Source: RGIG6165 sp045545175 (GTDB lineage: Bacteria > Bacillota > Clostridia > Oscillospirales > Feifaniaceae). From it: 64,000 nucleotides of DNA. The stretch lies in the NCBI GenBank assembly GCA_045545175.1, contig JAZQAK010000007.1, forward strand, positions 150,759 through 214,758, given 5' to 3'. The notes under the pieces are model-generated. The model saw nothing but the letters and a program-made list of their open reading frames with translations. It made no database searches and was not told the origin of the DNA. A program made the position numbers and the translations under genes. Shown here piece by piece: positions 58,474 through 64,000 of the stretch (the first letter of the stretch is position 1; every line of letters starts with the position of its first letter).

Positions 58474-58686
58474 ATGATTAAATACGACCGATTATGGCAG
58501 ACAATGAAAAATCGCGGTATCTCTCAATACGATCTGTATACCCGCCACAACGTAAACCGCTCTCAACTTGACCGACTGAGAAAGAATAAAAACGTAGAGG
58601 TCAACACCATAGATAAGCTTTGCAACATTCTGCAATGTCAGATAGAAGACATTATGGAGCATATCCCTGACGACAATACATTTTAA
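58474..58686 (+). CDS. Small Cro/C1-type HTH regulator
   Basis: A 70-residue protein: YDRLWQTMKNRGISQYDLYT, NRSQLDRLRKNKNVEVNTID, LCNILQCQIEDIMEHIPDD. This is the HTH_26-like compact Cro/C1 fold frequent on mobile elements and in genomes of Firmicutes. Ribosome site AGGAGGT. A terminator follows at once. Confidence 0.85.
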   Translation: MIKYDRLWQTMKNRGISQYDLYTRHNVNRSQLDRLRKNKNVEVNTIDKLCNILQCQIEDIMEHIPDDNTF

Positions 58687-58688
58687 AT

Positions 58689-58716
58689 AAAAAAGACGGC
58701 AATAGCCGTCTTTTTT
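58689..58716 (+). terminator. Terminator of the small HTH gene
   Basis: AAAAGACGGC-AATA-GCCGTCTTTTTT, then an AT-rich dispersed repeat. Confidence 0.9.
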
Positions 58717-58750
58717 CCTTAATTACGAATTACGAATTCCGCATTTCGAA

Positions 58751-59284
58751 TTAATTTTCAAAGTGTCTGCCGAGGTATTCGGCTGCCGTCTGGGCAAGTT
58801 TGATTTCGGTCTCGGTTGCGGCGTTGCTGTCCTTTGCAAGAATGGCAACACTTCCGATAATATCACCGCCCGTTATTATGGGAACTGCTACCGAAACGGG
58901 GCTTTCAACACCCTCAACCGCCTCAATGGCGTTACCGTTTCCCCGCACGTAAGTTTTACGCTGAAGCATTGCCCGATCAAGCTCGTCGCTGATATTCTTG
59001 TCGGCAAGTTCTTTCCGCTTTGCCCCTGCCGACGCCACGACGGCATCCCTGTCGGATATCACAACCGATAGTCCCGTCGTCTTGTGCATCGCCTCGCCGT
59101 ACTGCCCTGCAAGAGCACCGAGTTCACCCACAGGTGAATACTTTTTAAAAATAACCTCACCGTCACGGTCGGTAAATATTTCTAAAGGCTCGCCCTCACG
59201 TATGCGAAGCGTCCTTCTTATCTCCTTTGGGATAACCACCCTCCCCAGATCGTCTATTCTTCGCACTATTCCTGTGGCTTTCAT
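58751..59284 (-). CDS. spoVT: Stage V sporulation protein T
   Basis: A 177-residue protein with the AbrB/SpoVT swapped-hairpin DNA-binding domain at the N-terminus (MKATGIVRRIDDLGRVVIPK, then EIRRTLRIREGEPLEIF) and a C-terminal GAF domain (about 55-177). SpoVT is a sigma-G dependent regulator of forespore genes, strong evidence that the organism sporulates. Length matches the family. A fragment of its first eleven codons recurs at 60732-60764. Confidence 0.95.
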   Translation of the reverse strand: MKATGIVRRIDDLGRVVIPKEIRRTLRIREGEPLEIFTDRDGEVIFKKYSPVGELGALAGQYGEAMHKTTGLSVVISDRDAVVASAGAKRKELADKNISDELDRAMLQRKTYVRGNGNAIEAVEGVESPVSVAVPIITGGDIIGSVAILAKDSNAATETEIKLAQTAAEYLGRHFEN

Positions 59285-59368
59285 TACATACTTCTCCTTG
59301 TATTAAATATTACAATGCTATTTTGTGCAAACGAGGAATTTTTATGTAAGGAAAATGGTGGGAAAGAT

Positions 59369-60418
59369 TTAGCAATTCATATTAATCCTTACATAAAATG
59401 TATTTTTACCTGCACCGTGTTTTGCAATATAGTTATCTGATGTCAGATTTTTCAGATGTCTTTCAACAGTAGAAGCACTGAGCGACGGGCAAAGCTCCAA
59501 TATTTCTTTTTTTGTAAACTTTCCCAATTTATTGTCAATAGCATTTTTTACAGTATCGAGAGATGTTGAACTCACGATGTTGATTCTGTCATCAAGGTCA
59601 CGGTATGCGGCAATTATAGTGCTAAGCAGATATTTAATAAATGCAGTTACATCATCTTTACCCTCGTGCCATCCTTCCTGCGAGTCTTCCAATGCGGCAT
59701 AGTATGCTTCCTTATTGTTTGCAATTTTCGCTTCCAACGAAATATATTTACCAATTTCATATCCGCTTCTATATAACAATAAAGTAGTCAGCAATCTTGA
59801 CATTCTGCCATTACCATCAAGGAATGGATGAATACACAGAAAATCGTGTATGAACACAGGTACTATCAACAGAGGATCTATTTTCCCCTCACCTATAGTA
59901 CGATTAAACTCATCACAGATTTCTTTAATAGCATCCGGCGTTTCATAAGGAGCTAATGGTGTGAATAAGTTAAAGCGTTTGCCTGATTCATCTGTTGCAC
60001 TAATATAGTTTTGTACATTCTTAAACGAACCACCAAAACCTGAATCTGTATAACTCAAAAGAATTTTATGAAGCTGCAAAATATAATTTGGTGTAAGCGG
60101 AATATATTCAAAATTCTCATGAACAACATTAAGTGCATCTCGATATCCTGCAATTTCTTTTTCATCACGGTTGCGAGGTGCAGTTTTTTCATTCATCAAC
60201 TGGCGCAAACGGGTTTCTGTAGTCCGAATACCCTCTATGGAGTTAGAAGCCTCTGTACTTTGAACCTTTGCAATCTCAACTAATTTATTAAGTTCTAATG
60301 GCTTCTGCTGAATATATGAGGTTTGTTTTCCTTTATATTCATGAATAAGAGATAGATAATTAATAACTTCGTTATCCCATTTCTTGTTAACAAGCTCTGA
60401 ATAGTCAAATCCACGCAT
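59369..60418 (-). CDS. Fic-family protein with built-in inhibitory helix and C-terminal winged helix
   Basis: A 349-residue protein. Fic_N at the N-terminus includes the self-inhibition motif SNSIEG (Glu62), the core has the AMPylation motif HPFLDGNGRMSR (His197), and the C-terminal ~70 residues form a winged helix (FTKKEILELCPSLSASTVERHLKNL). Such proteins transfer AMP from ATP to target proteins and may control themselves. I chose the ATG at 60418, with AGAGGTG 8 nt upstream. AT-rich relative to neighbours and lacking partners, so possibly acquired. Confidence 0.9.
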   Translation of the reverse strand: MRGFDYSELVNKKWDNEVINYLSLIHEYKGKQTSYIQQKPLELNKLVEIAKVQSTEASNSIEGIRTTETRLRQLMNEKTAPRNRDEKEIAGYRDALNVVHENFEYIPLTPNYILQLHKILLSYTDSGFGGSFKNVQNYISATDESGKRFNLFTPLAPYETPDAIKEICDEFNRTIGEGKIDPLLIVPVFIHDFLCIHPFLDGNGRMSRLLTTLLLYRSGYEIGKYISLEAKIANNKEAYYAALEDSQEGWHEGKDDVTAFIKYLLSTIIAAYRDLDDRINIVSSTSLDTVKNAIDNKLGKFTKKEILELCPSLSASTVERHLKNLTSDNYIAKHGAGKNTFYVRINMNC

Positions 60419-60641
60419 TTCGCAACACCTCTTCTCTTTCTCGTTAATTATATTATATTTGACGAGAAAAGTCAATATAATGATGTGTAAAATTGTATGT
60501 ATAAAGCTTAAATAAATCGTACATAATAATAAACGAGATGCAAAGCATCCCGTCCATTACATATTAATATTTGAGATTGTGCGGTGTATGTATAATCTGT
60601 CAATCCACCTCGCTTTCTGTCTAATCAAGTCGACAAAATTA

Positions 60642-60764
60642 AAGGTTTTTAGAAGAAATTTTCGGACAAAAATCATTGAAAAACCCCGTAGTTATGCGGT
60701 TTGTCGGCTTTTGTCCTATTATAACACAAGGATCAATCCTTCTCACAATCCCCGTTGCTTTCAT
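60642..60764 (-). pseudogene. spoVT 5' fragment fused to unrelated sequence
   Basis: Starting at the ATG at 60764 the minus strand reads MKATGIVRRID, identical to the SpoVT N-terminus, and then leaves homology (PCVIIGQKPTNR and on to a stop at about 60642). The upstream sequence TCTCCTTGT also matches the spoVT leader. It is a remnant of a duplication and not a functional SpoVT. Confidence 0.7.
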
Positions 60765-60770
60765 ATATAA

Positions 60771-60824
60771 AAATCTCCTTGTTTTAGTAATAGTGGTACT
60801 ATTATCTGTAAAACAAGGAGATTT
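60771..60824. repeat. Long hairpin at the spoVT remnant
   Basis: AAATCTCCTTGTTTTA (60771-60786) is the exact inverse of TAAAACAAGGAGATTT (60809-60824); the loop contains AATAGT-GGT-ACTATT. A further hairpin GGGTGTTTCA/TGAAACACCC lies at 60858-60885. No gene is seen in 60419-61000 apart from the remnant. Confidence 0.85.
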
Positions 60825-60999
60825 ATACTTGATTAGTTTACTTTCTTGCTAAAAAACGGGTGTTTCACACAAAAATGAAACACCCAACATATTTAGTATA
60901 CCAAAATAAATTTATATCAGTCAACAGTTTTGATACAGGGTAATAAAATTTCTGCGTTATGCATAAGTTTCACCCGATTTCTTCATACAGTTTTACATA

Positions 61000-61028
61000 T
61001 TGTAAGAAAGCGAAAATCATGTTATATT
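61000..61028 (+). promoter_or_regulatory. Promoter of the candidate ncRNA
   Basis: TTGTAA (61000-61005), 17 nt, TATATT (61023-61028). Confidence 0.6.
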
Positions 61029-61034
61029 AAAGAT

Positions 61035-61350
61035 GCAAAGAGAAAGGGGTGATACCCGATGAACAGGTAAGGCAAATGCTCTTAAGCCAAGGTAAATGGC
61101 AGCAGTCCGAACCTGGTAAGAGTTTAAAATATAAGCCTTCTTAAGTGAAAATTTCAGGTTAGCAAAAGAATCCCGCTTTACGGGAAAACGGTAGTAGAAG
61201 AAGCAACGAAGGAAAGACGTAAAAAAGGAAGGCAAAAAATCTAAAGAATGTGAGGTAAAAGAAAAAGATGTTAGATATCAAGAGTGAACAAAAATAACCC
61301 TTGACCAGTATGAGATGTGTAAAGAAACATCGGTCAAGGGTTATTTTTAT
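61035..61350 (+). ncRNA. Candidate structured RNA or long leader
   Basis: About 315 nt without a supportable ORF, between a promoter and a terminator. Potential helices: GGGT-GAT-ACCC (61047-61057), GCCA/TGGC (61086-61100), TCCCG-CTTTA-CGGGA (61171-61185), and a pseudoknot in which CAGGT (61064-61068) pairs with ACCTG (61111-61115) and CTCTTA (61079-61084) with TAAGAG (61117-61122). The 3' half is purine-rich and probably a flexible linker. I cannot assign it to a named class; it is not 6S, tmRNA, RNase P or SRP RNA by any motif I can see. It may be free or control the TauE-like gene 100 nt downstream. Confidence 0.55.
61290..61350 (+). terminator. Terminator of the candidate ncRNA
   Basis: AAAAATAACCCTTGACC (61290-61306) pairs with GGTCAAGGGTTATTTTT (61332-61348); inner stem GATGT/ACATC. 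Followed by A/T. Confidence 0.88.
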
Positions 61351-61447
61351 TTATTCTCGTCCCTTGGGGCGTTTTTTTATTTGCCAAAAAACCTCTTTAT
61401 TTACTTTTGGAATGCACCGTGATATAATATTTTGCCGAGGTGATACT

Positions 61448-62224
61448 TTGAACGTCTGGATTATTTTACTGGTAACTTTTTTTGCAGGTATGGGTGCCGG
61501 ACTCGGCACAGGCTTTGCAGGTATGAGTGCCGCCGCAGTCATAAGCCCGATGCTTATAACCTTTCTCGGATTAAATCCGTATGAAGCGGTGGGTATTGCC
61601 CTTGCAAGTGACGTTCTTGCCAGTGCAGTTTCAGCTTACACGTATAAGAAAAACAACAATCTTGATATAAAAAACGGTCTTTTGATGATGAGTATGGTGC
61701 TTCTCTTCACTATCGTCGGAAGTTACGTTTCAAGCATCGTCCCTGCGCAGACTATGGGTGGCTTCAGTACCTTTATGACCTTGATTCTGGGAATTAAGTT
61801 CATTGTAAAGCCCGTTATGACCACTAAACAGGAAATGGCGGCTGTCAGCAAAAAAAGAAAAATCGCAGGCTCACTTTTGTGCGGTGTTTTAATCGGCTTC
61901 ATCTGTGGCTTCGTCGGTGCAGGAGGCGGTATGATGATGCTTCTCATTCTCACCTCCGTATTAGGATATGAGTTAAAGACCGCAGTCGGCACGAGTGTGT
62001 TTATTATGACCTTTACTGCACTTACGGGTGCGCTGTCCCACTTTTCGTTTGGCACGACGCCCGATATGCTCGTTATGTCTTTATGCATCGTTTTCACGTT
62101 TATTTGGGCACGCATTGCGGCACTTTTTGCAAACAAAGCAAAGCCCGAAACACTTAACCGTGCCGTCGGCATCGTGCTCGTAGTTTTAGGCATCGTTATA
62201 CTTGGATTTGAATATTTAAAATAA
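61448..62224 (+). CDS. TauE/SafE-family sulfite or sulfoacetate exporter
   Basis: A 258-residue protein with about eight membrane segments. The first half (FFAGMGAGLGTGFAGMSAAA) and second half (GVLIGFICGFVGAGGGMMML) share the glycine-rich repeat typical of TauE/SafE transporters. They move organosulfur anions or other organic anions; substrate is unknown. I chose the TTG at 61448, preceded by GAGGTGAT; upstream in-frame codons overlap the ncRNA terminator. The next gene follows after 13 nt. Confidence 0.85.
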   Translation: MNVWIILLVTFFAGMGAGLGTGFAGMSAAAVISPMLITFLGLNPYEAVGIALASDVLASAVSAYTYKKNNNLDIKNGLLMMSMVLLFTIVGSYVSSIVPAQTMGGFSTFMTLILGIKFIVKPVMTTKQEMAAVSKKRKIAGSLLCGVLIGFICGFVGAGGGMMMLLILTSVLGYELKTAVGTSVFIMTFTALTGALSHFSFGTTPDMLVMSLCIVFTFIWARIAALFANKAKPETLNRAVGIVLVVLGIVILGFEYLK

Positions 62225-62237
62225 AAGGAGTAATATG

Positions 62238-63842
62238 ATGAAAGTAAGAATTATGCAACCCGAATATTCGCTTAATCCCGAGGATGCGGATATCTGTTTT
62301 GAGAAAATGCTCAAACTTATGGAAAGCTGTAACGAGCCTCTTGACCTTATCGTTATGCCCGAATGGGGTGACATTCCTGCAGCACAGAAAGGCAGGGACA
62401 ACTATCACGCCTGCATAAACAAATATAACGAAACGTATCTGCAGGCGGCAAGGGATATGGCAAAAAGATGTAACGCCATAACCTTCGTAAACTGTGGCTA
62501 TAAGTCAGAAAAAGGCTGGCGTAATACGACGCACGCCCTTGACAGAAATGGCAACACGGTAGGCAGATATTACAAGGCTCACCCCGCACCGAAGGAGGAT
62601 AAGGCTGCCTCGGTCGGTGGACTTGAGATTGATTCATCCTACACGACACTTCGTGAAGAGCCGTATACCGTCGAAATAGAGGGTGTTCGTTACGGCTTTA
62701 TGACCTGTTACGACTTTTATATGTACGAGGCGTTTGCACCTCTCGCCCTGCAGGAAGTAGACGTTATCATCGGTTGCTCTCATCAGAGGACGGATACACA
62801 CTCCGCACTCTCGATAATAAACAAATTCCTTGCATATCATACGAACGCATACGTGGTACGTTCGTCAGTTTCGCTTGGTGAGGATTCGCCTATCGGCGGC
62901 GGCAGTTGTATTATCGCCCCCAACGGCGACACCATTGCCGATATGAAGAGCCGTGCAGGTTACGAAACCCACGAGATTGACGTAAACGAAAAATACTATA
63001 AGGCGGCAGGCTTCAGGGGTGACCCCAAGCCTCACTACGCCTACATAGAAGAAGGTCGCAGACCGTGGCTTTACAGAAACGGCGGCAGAAGCGTGTCACT
63101 TTTCGACAGAGATTTACCTTACCCCCGTATCTGTGCACACAGAGGCTTTAACACGGTTGCACCCGAAAACAGTATGCCTGCATGGGGTGCCGCAGTTGCA
63201 CTCGGTGCTCAGGAGATAGAGTTTGACCTCTGGACGACTAAGGACGGCGTTCTCGTTTCCTGCCACGACAAGCATCTCGAACGTGTGAGCAACGGTACGG
63301 GCCTCGTTACCGAGCACACGTATGAAGAACTTTTAAAACTCGATTTCGGTCTGGGCTTTGACGGTAAATTTGCCGGTCTTAAGATTCCTTCATTTGAAGA
63401 TATTCTGGAAAAATTTGCTTCACGTGTCATAATGAACATACATGTCAAGATATGGGACGCATATATGGAGGATGACAAACTTGAAGAAATCGTTGCCCTT
63501 GTACGTAAGTATGACTGTGCAAAGCACGTCTATTTCACGACAATGAATGATGACGTACTCAAAAAATGTAAGGCATACGCCCCCGATATTGCAGTATGCG
63601 TAGCGGCAGGAAAGCAAGAATTGCAGATAGTTGACAGGGCAATTGAAATAGGTGCAGAAAAAGTACAGCTCGTAAAGAGACTCTACAACGCCGATATGGT
63701 CAAGAAGGCTCACGAGCACGGTATTCGTTGCAACTTCTTCTGGTCAGACGATATAGGAGAAGCAAAAATGCTTATGGATATGGGTGTAGACACACTTCTC
63801 ACCAACGATTATCAGACGATAGCGACTGCACTGGGCATATAA
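62238..63842 (+). CDS. Nitrilase-superfamily and glycerophosphodiesterase fusion protein
   Basis: A 534-residue two-domain enzyme. The N-terminal part (about 1-275) is a carbon-nitrogen hydrolase with Glu in VMPEWGD, Lys in RYYKAHPAP and the nucleophile Cys in MTCYDFYMYE. The C-terminal part (about 290-534) is a GDPD-type barrel with CAHRGFNTVAPENS, IEFDLWTTKDG and SCHDKHLERVSNG, the metal and catalytic residues. Both active sites look intact. No signal peptide, so cytosolic. It might split an amide and a phosphodiester in one substrate. Start at 62238 chosen over 62235 by spacing to AGGAG. Confidence 0.85.
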   Translation: MKVRIMQPEYSLNPEDADICFEKMLKLMESCNEPLDLIVMPEWGDIPAAQKGRDNYHACINKYNETYLQAARDMAKRCNAITFVNCGYKSEKGWRNTTHALDRNGNTVGRYYKAHPAPKEDKAASVGGLEIDSSYTTLREEPYTVEIEGVRYGFMTCYDFYMYEAFAPLALQEVDVIIGCSHQRTDTHSALSIINKFLAYHTNAYVVRSSVSLGEDSPIGGGSCIIAPNGDTIADMKSRAGYETHEIDVNEKYYKAAGFRGDPKPHYAYIEEGRRPWLYRNGGRSVSLFDRDLPYPRICAHRGFNTVAPENSMPAWGAAVALGAQEIEFDLWTTKDGVLVSCHDKHLERVSNGTGLVTEHTYEELLKLDFGLGFDGKFAGLKIPSFEDILEKFASRVIMNIHVKIWDAYMEDDKLEEIVALVRKYDCAKHVYFTTMNDDVLKKCKAYAPDIAVCVAAGKQELQIVDRAIEIGAEKVQLVKRLYNADMVKKAHEHGIRCNFFWSDDIGEAKMLMDMGVDTLLTNDYQTIATALGI

Positions 63843-63861
63843 TAAAAAAAGCGGAATCGAA

Positions 63862-64000
63862 GGGCGTGTTCACTTAGGGATTATTCGCTCAAAAAGCATA
63901 ATTTTGGCGTATAACTTTGTTAAAAGACCTCCATATCCGTCAGGATTATGGAGGTCTTTTGCCTTGTTCTTCATCCAAAATAATGCTTTTTGTAGTGCTA
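63862..64000. mobile_element. MITE-like element, second copy, cut by the window end
   Basis: Starts with GGGCGTGTTCACTTAGGGA (63862-63880), an exact inverse of the right end of the first copy, and is nearly identical to 56679-56817 thereafter, with both hairpin arms of AAAAGACCTCCATA/TATGGAGGTCTTTT (63922-63960). Lying 20 nt after the GDPD fusion stop, this hairpin could serve as its terminator. Confidence 0.88.

Noticed and set aside
61017..61235. 72-codon minus-strand ORF overlapping the candidate ncRNA
   Set aside because: No ribosome site, odd composition and no domain; the plus strand has promoter, helices and terminator.

Overview
The window looks like chromosome of an anaerobic, spore-forming member of the Firmicutes, most likely an Oscillospirales/Clostridia-type gut bacterium. 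The evidence is SpoVT, a LysM-GH18 spore germination hydrolase, RNase Y, an Rnf-order operon, a Re-type citrate synthase candidate, heterodisulfide-reductase-type flavin bifurcation proteins, fumarase split into two subunits, strong Rho-independent terminators with TTGACA/TATAAT promoters, and no respiratory cytochromes. No tRNA, rRNA, prophage or CRISPR array was seen.

Layout. 1-6.7 kb, minus strand: cell elongation genes (PBP2 cut by the window edge, mreD, mreC, maf), then U32 peptidase, zapA and proA. 7-11 kb: nth, a lipid kinase, an ECF substrate-binding component, a CNNM/CBS membrane protein and a small DUF6809-like gene. 11.3-15.9 kb, minus: a six-gene Rnf operon (C-D-G-E-A-B) whose C, G and B subunits lack canonical cofactor or NADH sites. 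16-30 kb: housekeeping genes (rny, PrsA-like foldase, two more CNNM/CBS proteins, HAD phosphatase, prfB, DnaD and DnaC/DnaI-like proteins, MATE pump) with small HTH genes between them. 30.6-35.8 kb: a regulated operon of Re-citrate synthase, GntR regulator, aconitase and isocitrate dehydrogenase, the oxidative arm from oxaloacetate to 2-oxoglutarate. 36-43.9 kb: small lipoproteins, a nucleotidyltransferase, the spore hydrolase, aldo-keto reductase, rRNA methyltransferase and membrane proteins. 44-55.6 kb: an eleven-gene plus-strand operon, hdrB-hdrC-hdrA-mvhD-flxC-flxB-flxA, then a fumarate reductase iron-sulfur protein and flavoprotein, an AspT/SucE-like dicarboxylate exchanger, and fumarase alpha and beta. 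55.6-64 kb: accessory genes, a RAYT transposase remnant, two copies of a MITE-like element, galM, spoVT, Fic, a likely structured ncRNA, a TauE-like transporter and a nitrilase-GDPD fusion.

The most interesting system is the 44-55.6 kb operon. My reading is that electrons enter from NADH at FlxA, pass through FlxBC and MvhD to the bifurcating flavoprotein HdrA, and go one way to ferredoxin and the other way through HdrC/HdrB to a soluble fumarate reductase. Fumarase and a dicarboxylate exchanger would supply fumarate and export succinate. Reduced ferredoxin could then feed an Rnf pump. With the 30.6-35.8 kb operon, the window carries both arms of a split (horseshoe) TCA pathway. The fusion of Hdr-Flx and Frd chemistry is inferred from gene order and motifs and has not been tested.

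Intergenic DNA is unusually rich in small repeats. There are arrays of unrelated hairpins separated by a constant 7-8 nt linker, with a different linker in each array. There are also REP-like palindromes found elsewhere in the window as exact inverted copies, an AATTCCGAATT-type AT-rich repeat beside many terminators, and a 277-bp element with 19-bp terminal inverted repeats.
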